Shown: positions 44,787 to 54,610 of the stretch, in pieces
How positions within the stretch are numbered: the first letter of the stretch is position 1
Layout: each line of letters begins with the position of its first letter
Assembly: GCA_039090855.1 (NCBI GenBank)
Contig: CM077010.1
Coordinates: 41,806,905-41,870,904 of the forward strand
DNA from: Macrothele yani
Lineage: Eukaryota > Arthropoda > Arachnida > Araneae > Macrothelidae
Direction: 5' to 3'
DNA length: 64,000 bases
Program-made: the position numbers and the translations under genes
The notes under the pieces: generated by a model
The model's database searches: none
What the model saw: the letters and a program-made list of their open reading frames with translations, nothing else
What the model was told of the DNA's origin: nothing

Positions 44787-45885
44787 TTAATATGGAATGC
44801 TGCAACTTCTGGCATGAATGCAAGCCTCCTGGCAACGTCGATTCATACCCTCAATAAGGAAATTCAAAGAGTGAGACGGTAACAATTACCATTGAAGCAC
44901 AAGAGCAGTTTGAAGGTAACTGAAGGTTGAAGGAGGGGGTAAGAGGACCGAAAGGCATCTTCCCGGGGCATCCCATAGGTGTTTTATGAGATTCACGTCC
45001 GTAGAGTATGCAGGCAACTACATTTGTTGAATTCCTTCGTCATCAAGGTATTGGTCGACCAGTCTGGCTCTGTGTGCACGAGCCTTATCGTCCATTAGAA
45101 TGAAGTCTTATCCAATGGCACCAGCATAAGGCTTAACATAGTAGTCCAGGATCTTATCCCGATACCTTTGAGCAGTAACGGTATCTCCAGGAAACATAGG
45201 AATGTCGGTGCGTCTAAGTAGTGAAAATCCAGCCCACACAGTTTTTCCACCACCACGGAAAGTATATTTTTCGACTATATTTTATGGCTGGTACCGGGTA
45301 CTGACCTCTCTCCAGATCGTTACACGCCTGCTGTCAGATTCCAGGGAAAACCTGGATTCTTCTGTGTAAAGGACATGGGTCAATTGTTCTCGGGTCCAGC
45401 CTACGTGCTCTGTACACCACCTCAGGCGTGCCTGTATATGCCTGGTGGTTAACGGTACACATACGGCTGGTCGCCTGGCATAGAGCCGGGTCTTGTAAAG
45501 CCGCCTAGAAACCGTTGAGAGGATACTGCCTGCCTGTGGTTGGTTGGTGGAGTATTATGGCGCAAGGGCCATGTTTGGCCAAAGAGCTCCCCCCCCTGCC
45601 TGTAGATGCCATGAGGTCAGAATGCAGAGATGTTGCAGATGCCCTACGGTTCCTTTTGACAAAGAGTTCGATATAGCCGCCATCCTGTGGTGTTGTACTC
45701 CTCGGACGACCTGCAGTATGTCATCTGACAACGGTTTCACTTATTTGGAATTTTCTCCACAGCCTTGAGATGACGGAATGGTAAACATTAAAGAATTTGA
45801 CCACTTAGGTGACTGTTTGCCCAGCTTCCATCTGTCCGACAGCTCTTCATCTTTCTGAGTCCTCTAAACGTCTTCTTTGGGACAT
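44787..45885 (-). pseudogene. Tc1-like transposase, degraded
   Basis: From ATG at 45885: MSQRRRLEDSER, AVGQMEAGQTVT, VVKFFNVYHSVISRLWRKF (HTH), ELFVKRNRRASATSLHSDLM. After a 66-bp insertion come STVSRRLYKTRLYARRPAVC, LRWCTEHVGWTREQLTHVLY with TEESRFSLE (first Asp is Glu), FRGGGKTVWAGFSLLRRTDI, FILMDDKARAHRARLVDQYL (second Asp present, Asn lost), AYSTDVNLIKHLWDAPGR (third changed to Lys) and IHARSCSIPY at the end. All three acidic positions can be located, and two are altered. Confidence 0.85.
45538..45603. mobile_element. 66-bp insertion in the Tc1-like pseudogene
   Basis: Flanked by the 8-bp direct repeat CTGCCTGT (45530-45537 and 45596-45603). It contains GGCGCAAGGGCCATGTTTGG and CCAAAGAGCTCC and starts with TGG repeats. 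It interrupts the transposase reading between the HTH half and the catalytic half. Its class is unknown. Confidence 0.6.
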
Positions 45886-45889
45886 GTTC

Positions 45890-46886
45890 AACAAATTGGG
45901 TATTAAGAAATTTTGACCGTGGCCTGTAAGAACAAATGATGACCATTAGCAAAATATGTTTTTCTTACCGAGTTCCTGTTTGGCATCTAAACTTGCATGT
46001 TCCATTGTTTTCGAGTGGATATTAAGCATTCGCATTAAAAAACATGTCTGTACAGCAGTTTGCATTCCGTTGCTTTACTAGTTTTTATTTTATTCGCATT
46101 TTTGTGATCCCTGCTTAACTTTTGACAAGCAGAGTATTTTAATTTTACTAATGGAAAGTTGTGAACAGTGATGAAAACCTGGAGACATCAGCACCAAATC
46201 CAGAAAAGGAAATTTGAAATTCGAATTTTTAAAAGAAATCTGCATCTTGTATTGATCTTAGGTTTTAATTCAATAGAATTACCTTTCATTTCTATGTTAC
46301 AATCTTGCATGAGGAGAAACATATTGTTTTAACAGTTATCACGAGAAAAAGGAGCTCCAACGAAAAAATTTACCTTTGTGTGCATGTGTATTTATCAGGT
46401 ATAGTTTTATACAATCTCCATGTTTTCTTGGTTATTACTTTTTATTTTGCGAAGTCACTCGAAACTGAATTACTAGGTGTACTTTAGCTGAGTAGCTGTC
46501 GCCACAAAAACGCTTTCTTTCTATAAGTTGATAATAAATGTGACCATTTTCGGAATTAATGCTACTCTTAAGCGTAATTTGTCTTTCGGCTTTAAAGACT
46601 TTTCACCAAAGGAGAAATAAAACTAAGAAAAAGACTTTACAGGAAACTTCGTATTTGTCATTTTTCATTAATTTAACTCCAAATATCTTACGACGTGGGT
46701 GTCACATTGGCTGGTTTTGAAATACCGTAAGAAACCTTTGCCTTTTTAAAGCATTAAACATTCTTTTTATACTGCGCTTGGATAACTTGAAAGGTTAAAC
46801 TTAATTTATTGCTTTGAAAGAAGTATGAAAAAAAACGAAGAAAGAAAAATGGGAGAGTGTCTTAGCAGGAATCGGGTGAGTACAAC
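45890..46886. other. no gene seen
   Basis: AT-rich spacer; no supported feature. Confidence 0.45.
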
Positions 46887-47785
46887 ATGCTGAGGTTTAT
46901 TTACAGTGGCTTAAATCCACATTGGGTCTTTCAATCACTGAACTGGGAAAACAAAGGGATAAAGATTAATGGAGATTATCTAACCCACCTTCGTTTTGTT
47001 GATGACGTAGTCATTTTTGCAACTACCCCATCAGAGCTGCAGAGTATGATCCAGGAACTTGCTGACAAGAGTAAAGAAGTGGGATTAAAAACGAACTTTC
47101 AGAAGACAAAAGTGATGTTCAATGCTTTTACAAGAAATGAAGATTTATCGATTGATGGAGAAAAACTGGAGATAACAGATACGTATGTTTATCTTGGACA
47201 GCAGATATCAAGTGAGGGTCACATTGATGAAGAAATTAATCGGCGTACAAAACTTGCCTGGAGAGCTTTTGGAAGAAACAGCATAATTTTCAAGAGCAAT
47301 ATGCCATTATGTCTTAAAAGAAAAGTGTTTGATCAATGCATCCTTCCAGTGCTTACGTATGGTGCAGAGACGTGGACCTAAACTAAAAGAGACATACAAA
47401 GGCTGCAGACAACTCAAAGTAGCATGGAGAGGTGCATGCTTGGTATAACCAGGAGAGATAAGAAGAGGAACTCGTGGATCCGAAAAATGACGAGAGTGGA
47501 AGACATCATGATCAGAGTTAAATCCCTGAAATGGCAATGGGCTGGACATACTGCCAGAAGGACAGACCATAGATGGACAGCCGAAATTTTAGATTGGATT
47601 CCAAGGGACAGGAAAAGACCCAGAAAAAGACCACATGGGAGATGGGTGGATGAAATTCGTAAATATGCGGGAGTGACATGGAGGAGACTGGCACAAGACA
47701 GACCGTTGTGGAGGAAACTTGGGGAGACCTTCGTCCAGCAGTGGATTGATAATGGTTGACAATGATGATGATGATGATGAAATCA
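46887..47785 (+). pseudogene. RTE-like LINE, 3' fragment of reverse transcriptase ORF
   Basis: Encodes the end of a reverse transcriptase: LTHLRFVDDVVIFATTPSEL carries the catalytic FxDD motif, then LKTNFQKTKVMFNAF and YVYLGQQISSEGHIDEEINR, a thumb region and VLTYGAETWT. After one stop at 47379-47381 follows MERCMLGITRRDKKRNSWIR and the C-terminal WRRLAQDRPLWRKLGETFVQ. The 3' end is a (GAT)n tail at 47762-47780, as in RTE-clade LINEs. Everything upstream is missing (5' truncation), the usual fate of LINE insertions. Confidence 0.9.
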
Positions 47786-47951
47786 ACTCCTAGCGCAGAA
47801 ACACATAACATGTGCAAGACGCGCGCACACATGGGTAACACACATAAGCATAGAATTTCGTAAATATCAAGGCATGCTTCACAAAAACAAAGAAAAAATA
47901 GCGTTTATACACTATTCTTTTAATAAGTAAGAGAATAATAAATAAGAAAGT

Positions 47952-49750
47952 TGACACCGAATTTTCGGGTGTAATAAGCACGTCTTTTGAATCCGTTCTG
48001 ACGCAAATTAAATTTATCAAAGCTATTCAAAGTCCATGGAACCGCTATGGAAAATAATAGATCTGACCAAAGAAAGAAGTTTTTCAATCGGACTTTTAAT
48101 CCCTCAGATATTGCTGTAAACGGAATCGTGAGCTTACGAACTCTTAGAAACAGAGATATCGACAAAAATAAGATGTGACTTTACGTCCCCTGGTGGGAAA
48201 ACCAGGCATTATTTTAGGAAGAAAGTATTCCCAAAAGATTTATCCGTATAAGCGGTATCGGTCGAAGAAAGAAAAATTAGTCGAGTTTTCAGGAGCCCAG
48301 ATTTTGCAACAAATACTTCAGAAGCAGAAATTAACACATATGACCCCTGGTGGCTAAACCATTCTTTACCAAACATTAGAAATTATCTGAAAAATATTTT
48401 CCATCAGGTCTTGTATGTGATACAGGAAGAAGTTCTCAAATCAGAGCTTTAGGAGCAGAAATAACGCAGAAAACGCAATTTACCGTTCTGCCCCCTAGCG
48501 GAAAGTGTATGATTTACTTGAAAATTTTGAATTTATAGGAGCATCGGAAACACTATCCAACAAAGAAAGAATTTTTCAAATCGTACTCTTAGAAGTAGAG
48601 ATATCGACAAAAAATAAGATATATATCTACGCCCCCTGGCGTAGAAGCAATGCCTTTTTCAAGAAGAAAATTTTCCTAAAATATTTGTCGATAAGAGTAG
48701 TATCGGTCAACAAACGACGTTTTTTTCAATCGAGAATTTAGAAGCTCATATTTTGCTGCAAATACAACAGAAGCGGAAATTAAGATTTACGACTCCTGGT
48801 GACCAAACTATTTTTTTTTACAAAAATTAGAAATTATGTGCAAAGGATTTCCCATCAGGAGCTGTATCCGGTGCAAAAAGAATTTTTCAACTCGGAGATT
48901 TAGAAGCAGAGATATAGGGGGAAACGCAATTTACCGCTACGCCCCCTATCGGAAAGCCTATGAATTACTTGAAAATTTTGAAATTATATGAAAAACATGT
49001 CACACAGAAAACACTATCCAACAGAGAAGGAATTTTTCAAATCGGACTCCTAGAAGTAGAGATATTGACAAAAATAAGATATACATCTACGCCCTCTGGC
49101 GGAGAAACTGTGGAATATTTTAAGAAGAAAATATTCCGAAAAGGTTTATCGATGTGAGTGGCATCAGTCCGGGAAATAATTTTTTAATCGATATTTTAGA
49201 AGCTACGATTTTATGGCAAATACGTCAGAAGCAAAAGATAACTCTTACGCCCCCTGGTGACCAAAGTATTTTTTACCAAAAATTTGGAATTATATACAAA
49301 AGATTTTCCATCAGGAGATGTATCCGCTGAAGAATTTTTTTTTCAAATCGGAGTTTTAGTAGAAGAGTTATCGGAGAAAATGTAATTTACTTTTACGCTC
49401 CATTGCGGAAAATCAATGCGTAATTTGAAAAAGTAACTATATCTAAAATACTCTTCGACATAAATGGAATCGAAAGATATAAATTTTTTTTTCAGTCGGA
49501 TGTTTAGAAGCAAATATGTGGAATAAAACGTATTTTTGAATTCGATATCATCTGCATTTACGCCCTCTTCCGGCGAAATTGTACATCGTAAAAAAAACCG
49601 AAATAAAGGATCATCATTTGTATATTTCAAGCTTCCCAACGCAAAAAGAATTTTTCAAATCGGACTAATAGTTGCTGAGATATCGTGGGTACTGTCGGAC
49701 GGACAAACCGATGACAGAAGCACGATATTTTTTTACAAAAGACGTGCTAA
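47952..49750 (+). repeat. family 2 tandem-core element, copy 3
   Basis: Best-bounded copy: GACACCGAATTTTCGGGTGT hairpin and AGCACGTCTTTTGAATCCG at the left, ACTGTCGGACGGACAAACCG and TTTTACAAAAGACGTGCTAA at the right. In between are about eleven units of 140-160 bp with TACGCCCCCTGGCGTAGAA-type segments. No gene. Confidence 0.85.
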
Positions 49751-49795
49751 AGATGTGTTAATATTCATGAAAGAAATACGGGATTACGCCATATA

Positions 49796-49966
49796 ATAAA
49801 ATTTTTGAAGATGACAATCCGATTTTTGGCGTAAATGTGACAAGGATGGTAAGTCATATAATATCCGCTCCAGGACGATGAATATTTTCATGTTTTCGGA
49901 TATTATGTGACTTACCATCCTTGTCACATTTACGCCAAAAATCGGTATGTCATCTTCAAAATTTGT
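49796..49966. repeat. near-perfect foldback, about 70-bp arms
   Basis: The left arm runs from AAAATTTTTGAAGATGACAA to GTCATATAATATCCG and the right arm is its complement from CGGATATTATGTGACTTACC to GTCATCTTCAAAATTTG, with a loop of about 29 nt. TGTTAATATT occurs just outside on both sides (about 49756 and 49966). It lies directly behind the family 2 end. Confidence 0.85.
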
Positions 49967-49969
49967 GTT

Positions 49970-50801
49970 AATATTAATCCTTATCCAGTAGTAAACTTAT
50001 GAACCCTTTCGAAATAGTGCCTCGTTTTTCATTAATTCTTCATGTTTGTGAGTAAATTTGAATATATTACAGGCAAAAGTTATTTTTTGTTTGTTATTTG
50101 TTTAACGACAATCGTGAGCAAGTCGTTGAGATATACAGGTAGGGCAAACGTTGGTATTTTCGTGGCATATTTAAATTCGTGACACTGCGTAAGTGGCTGT
50201 TCATAGAGTAACCTCTGTCTTCATTAGTTTCAACTTTTTTTCATAAATGACAGCAGAGTTTCTAAAATCGGAATGAGATCGTCAGTAAATTTTTTCGTTC
50301 GTATCACAGAGAAAGTTATTCAGCGTGTGGCGGGAATCGAATAGTCTTTTATGCCGGTATTAGTACGCAAGGTATGACAGCGGATTTCAAGAAGGAAAAT
50401 AGATGCGTGAGAACAATATTTAGCACAGTTATTGCTTAGATTCCTATCTAATTTTAAAAATGCATTTTCAAGTCATTTATCAGAATTCTATAGCGCGTAG
50501 AGGCTTAGCCATGACGCTTTAGGGGGTTAATTTTTTCAGACATTAATGTTGATTAAAATAATATTTTTTCACCATAATTTAAACTACAATATCTGAATTC
50601 TGAATCATAATCATGGTAGTTGGGATTCAAATAGAAACTTCAGTTCATGTTTTTAAATAATTTTAGCCTGTCACGAAATAACCAAAGTATCAGAAACGTA
50701 CCACCTATAGGTGGTAACTTCGTGATACGTACGAGTAATAGTTGACGTAATTGAAATGTAACAAAATATAGCTCATATATGCAGTTTTTATCAACAGATC
50801 C
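49970..50801. other. no gene seen
   Basis: AT-rich spacer without recognised features. Confidence 0.4.
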
Positions 50802-51005
50802 ATGGAAAAAGAAGATAATAATTGGGATTGCAAATTTTGTGGACCCAACTATAATGAGGATGTAAAAAAAAAAAAAAAAAAAAAAAAACGTGGAGCTCAG
50901 AGGGTTCAATGTACCTTTTGCATTATATGGTACCATATGAAGTGCCAAAACTTTTACGATGAAAATGAAATTGTGTTTACATGCAACGCCTGTGGAAGTT
51001 GGTGA
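50802..51005 (+). pseudogene. PHD-finger fragment with poly-lysine insert
   Basis: 67 codons: WDCKFCGPNYNEDV, a lysine run from a 26-base A tract, then VQCTFCIIWYHMKCQNFYDE and VFTCNACGSW before TGA. Spacing C-x2-C ... C-x2-C-x4-H-x2-C ... C-x2-C is that of a PHD zinc finger, and such fingers close many transposon-derived and chromatin proteins. All eight ligands are visible. It is probably the last exon of a transposon or host gene; the rest is not recognised. The A tract looks expanded. Confidence 0.5.
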
Positions 51006-51187
51006 TAATGACTGAAATACAAATGTTAAAACGGCACTTTATGGAAAAAGAGAGCATTTTATAGATGAACATATGTATTTCTTCCAGGTTTGACTAGAGT
51101 AACTGTGCAATATACATGTATCATGTGCAGTATTACTTCTATATTTCTTCTCATTCACACAATGTTGTGCTTACAAATGGAGAAGCT

Positions 51188-51401
51188 GCCCCGGTGGCGC
51201 AGTGGTCTAAGACGCTGGCCTCTGATCATTCGTCCGTAAGGGGTCCGGGTTCGAATCCCGGTCAGGCATGGATGTTGTGTTTGTCTTACGGCATTGGTTC
51301 TCTCCCTTCCCTGGAACCAGTGACCCTAAATTAGGGAAGGGTGACTGCTTATAGCCCATTGAGTTGCTCACGGTGGTCGTTAAACCTCCAATAAAAAAAA
51401 T
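51188..51401 (+). mobile_element. SINE S1
   Basis: Complete copy with A box (GTGGCGCAGTGGTCTAAG), B box (GGGTTCGAATCCCGG) and body, and a short A8 tail. A target duplication is unclear (AAATGGA-like on both sides). Confidence 0.9.
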
Positions 51402-51809
51402 GGACAACTTGTTCACTATCACGACTTAGTAAGATATTATCACGAAGTTACCAAGGTTATCATGCAATAACTACTGGTAAACATTATGCGAAAACATGTG
51501 CTGCGGAACACAAACATACAGTCCTACTATTTTCCAAGGTACTAGTATTACTCACAAATGTGTTGCGTATGGGTCACTGGGGTTTGATACACACAGGCGG
51601 TAATTTTTGTGGTCAAGATGGAAATTTCTTAATCTATCATGAAATTGTCCATGTTTACCTTACACTGAAGTAGTATAAAATGACGGGTCCGGCGCCAAGG
51701 ATCATTATTCTAGAGAAGGATGGGGGCGTGACCTGGCGCCGAAGGATGGGGGCGTGGCTTGCAGCAGAAGGATGTGGGGCGTGGCAGATGACGCTAGTGT
51801 GTAGGGTCG

Positions 51810-52205
51810 GTGCTGCCCCCTAGCGGTGATTCTTGGAACTTTCGATGAATCTTTGAGAGATGGCAACGACCGAGTGGGGAAAGGAAATGTGCTGCCCCTA
51901 GCGGTGCTTCTTGGAACTTTATTATTATGTTAGATCTTTGTTTTTGAGTGATGGCAACGACCGAGTCGGGGAAAGGAGATGTGCTTCCCCTAGCAGTGCT
52001 TCTTGGAACTTTCGATGTATCTTTGAGAGATGGCAACGACCGAGAGGGAAAGGGTGTGGATATAGGGGGATGTCAACTCGATGTGCTGCCCCCTAGCGGT
52101 GCTTTTTGGAACTTTCAATGTATCTTTGAGAGATGGCAACGACCGAGTGGGGGAAAGGGGGGGGGTGTACGTTGCCCCCTAGCGGTGCTTTTTCGAACTT
52201 TTCTC
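51810..52205 (+). repeat. tandem repeat near the likely Polinton left end
   Basis: Five units of about 75-105 bp: GCTGCCCCCTAGCGGTGCTT, CTTGGAACTTTCGATGTATC, TTTGAGAGATGGCAACGACC, GAGTGGGGAAAGG. They lie upstream of the polymerase promoter and downstream of the last SINE. Confidence 0.8.
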
Positions 52206-52600
52206 GGGAGATTTATTGGACGTTGACAAATTTTGGGGAAGTCTTTCCAATATTTATTTATTTTTTTATTTTCTCGGGAGATTTACTGGACTTTGTCAAA
52301 TTTTTGAAGGAAGTTTTTTTGTCGTTTCCAATTTTTTTTACTCATATTTTTTTTGTCCTATTTTTTCTCTCTAATTTATTTTATTAAATTTATATTTTCA
52401 GGAATTCCCTGAGGTATTATAATTTTTATAGACGTTGCATTATTTTTTTAATTTTCTCGGGAGATTTACTGGACTTTGTCAAATTTTTGAAGGAAGTTTT
52501 TTCAATCGAAGCATTTCCTCAAATTTGTTTTATTAAATTTATATTTTTAGAACTCCGTGAGGTGTTATAATTTTTATAGACGTTGCATTATTTTTTTAAT
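52200..52600 (+). repeat. AT-rich duplicated segment
   Basis: TTCTCGGGAGATTTACTGGA, CTTTGTCAAATTTTTGAAGG occurs three times (about 52203, 52271, 52455) and TATAATTTTTATAGACGTTG twice (about 52416 and 52567). This may belong to the terminal repeat region of the Polinton. Confidence 0.65.
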
Positions 52601-53535
52601 TCTTATATTTTTCTTCCCTACAATTTTAATTTAGACGAGAAAAGGCTTTGTTTGAAAAGATTTCGTTCCCGTTGATTCATGTTCCGCTATCTTTTGTGAA
52701 CCATGTGTTTTGGGATGACTCACAATTTTCTCTTTGACTCAGAAAACTTTGTATGACACGTGTTTTGGGAAGAGTGACTATGCCGGATGACGCATGTCGT
52801 GATAGCAGACATGACATCACCCAACGCCATTTCCTCCGCGGGGTCAGCGGTTGACGTCATTTGAGATTCTGTAGCCACATTAAGTTCCAAGACTGATTTT
52901 TTTTTTCAATAACTTGATCATTTTGCAACGAATTTATTCCTTATTTTTTCCTCATAATTTCTCATTTTATATTCATAATTTTTCAACGTAACGATTTTTT
53001 TATTTTCTTTGAGGAGACTTCACGCATTTTCAACGGACGTTTCAACATAAAAACGTTTTCCAAAGTTTTGTGCTGCAGACATAATCTTAAAACACGGTTG
53101 TTTATTAACGTATTTACGTGTTCATGGCATTTTTTTAACGTTTTACCTTTTTCCAACGTACAAAGCCACAATTTTTTATGCATAGTTAAAATGTTTATTT
53201 TTTATTTCTTCATGATTATTCAGTGAAATGTACCCTTTAATGCATTATCTTAATCTTTTTTTACTAAATGCTTGCATACTCGTTAAACTTCTCGATGTAC
53301 CAACATTATTTTATTTTCAAACTAACAACTACTTTTATCGAGGCTTTATTTTTTCTGTCTATGAAGAATTTTTTAGTTTATTCTTTCAAGATATGAAAAT
53401 TAATTATAACGAAATCCTTTCACTTTCCTATCGCTAAGAATTTTCCTTAAAATAAGTCCTGGACTACAGTTCGCTTTGTCTGGTTAGAGGTGATTCATCA
53501 ATAGTATGTTTGTGAGCAGATAAGGTATCCGTGCA
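52600..53535. other. no gene seen, upstream of polymerase
   Basis: AT-rich with small open frames of no recognisable type. An integrase, if the element has one, is not here. Confidence 0.5.
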
Positions 53536-53670
53536 GTTACTGCCTGAAGCGATGACGCATGGGTGACGGGTACGTCGTGATGTCATCCTTGTGAACTTGG
53601 AATGTCATCATACTGCTTGAAGCGATGACGCACGGTGACGGGTTTTTCGTGATATCATCTTTGTGAACAG
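53536..53670 (+). repeat. tandem pair of about 68 bp upstream of promoter
   Basis: Two copies of CTG[C]TTGAAGCGATGACGCA, GGTGACGGGT, TCGTGAT[G/A]TCATC, TTGTGAAC. Each holds TGACG half-sites for bZIP factors, so they could act as enhancer elements for the polymerase promoter 90 bp downstream. Confidence 0.6.
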
Positions 53671-53759
53671 ATGCCAGAAGAATTTCAGAAACTGTTTCAA
53701 CTTCGAACCAATGACGTTTCTTCCAATGTCGGGTTGGGTCAAAAAGGCATCCTGTTTGC

Positions 53760-53796
53760 TATAAAACTGGCGTTGTTCATTCCTCCTCCTCAGTTT
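53760..53796 (+). promoter_or_regulatory. core promoter of the polymerase gene
   Basis: TATAAAA at 53760-53766 and the arthropod initiator TCAGTT at 53790-53795, whose A lies 32 bp after the first T of the TATA box. The first ATG with a productive, spliceable frame is 97 bp downstream at 53889. Confidence 0.75.
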
Positions 53797-53888
53797 TTCT
53801 GCTGCTTTGGTTTAGTACCTACGTTTAGTTTTCAACTGCGTTTAGTTATCGACTGTCTCGCTGTCTGAATATTGTGGCGTGTTTTGGA

Positions 53889-54610
53889 ATGGAATCTAAA
53901 AATATTTTTTCATCAGTTTCTGAAATCGAAGAGGTAAGCGTTCTTTTATTAGCATGCAATGTTTTTATTTATTGTTAGGTCCCCAAAGTTGTTTGAATTA
54001 GAATGTTGTTAGAATTTCGTAAGAGGATTCCCTTAAGGAAAAAATATACTAGTGTATTAGGAACAGTATGTGAGTTCTTTAGCGTACGATTTAAGTTAGA
54101 TTTTCAGGAAGGAAAATTCATGTTAGTGGAATCGTTTAAAACACAGTTCTTTGTTTTCAAATATTTTAGGAATTCATATTTTTACGATAGCGCCCATAAA
54201 AATGTATTCTCAACGTAGGAATATCCCATTTTAATGTTTATTTCATGAAAAATGCTTTGATAGAGGAGAGGATTAATTTTTTTTTTATTATTCTTTCACA
54301 GAAAGAATGGTGGCTGGAAGATGAACAGCTATTTTTGCAAAATTCAGAAGTGTTTCAGGCATTAGAGGAAATTCCAATGTCGCAAGACCTACTTTCCTCA
54401 TTTGTGTCTGACGTACCCCCTGCCCCTTTCACTTGTAAGATCTGTCAGAAGGTCTTCACTTTGAAAACAAATTTGCAGAGACATGTCAAAATTCATTCTG
54501 GGGCACTTATTCCGTGTATGATGTGTAGGAAGAGTTTTTCTAGAAATGCGTACTTGCAGATACATATTCTTAAATGTCATTCGAGAATGCAGGCGGGGGG
54601 AACTCGTTAA
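53889..54610 (+). CDS. two-finger C2H2 segment at the start of the polymerase gene (spliced)
   Basis: Exon 1 (53889-53933, 15 codons, MESKNIFSSVSEIEE) ends in a consensus donor GTAAGC. A 368-bp intron closes with TTCTTTCACAG at 54301, and exon 2 opens in the same phase with KEWWLEDEQLFLQ. The protein then has an acidic stretch and two C2H2 fingers: CKICQKVFTLKTNLQRHVKI followed by H (C-x2-C-x12-H-x3-H), and CMMCRKSFSRNAYLQIH ending KCH (x4 between His). N-terminal fingers ahead of the polymerase are common in arthropod Polintons. The frame runs into a stop at 54610; the polymerase frame overlaps it from 54574. A run of six G at 54595-54600 marks the likely change of frame. Confidence 0.7.
53934..54301 (+). 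other. intron in the polymerase gene leader
   Basis: GTAAGCG donor at 53934 and a pyrimidine-rich tract (ATTATTCTTTCACAG) before 54302. Phase 0 on both sides, and the exon frames agree. Confidence 0.7.

Noticed and set aside
52400..53880. Polinton integrase expected near the polymerase end
   Set aside because: No frame with a D,D-35-E type core or zinc-binding HHCC motif was found in this stretch.
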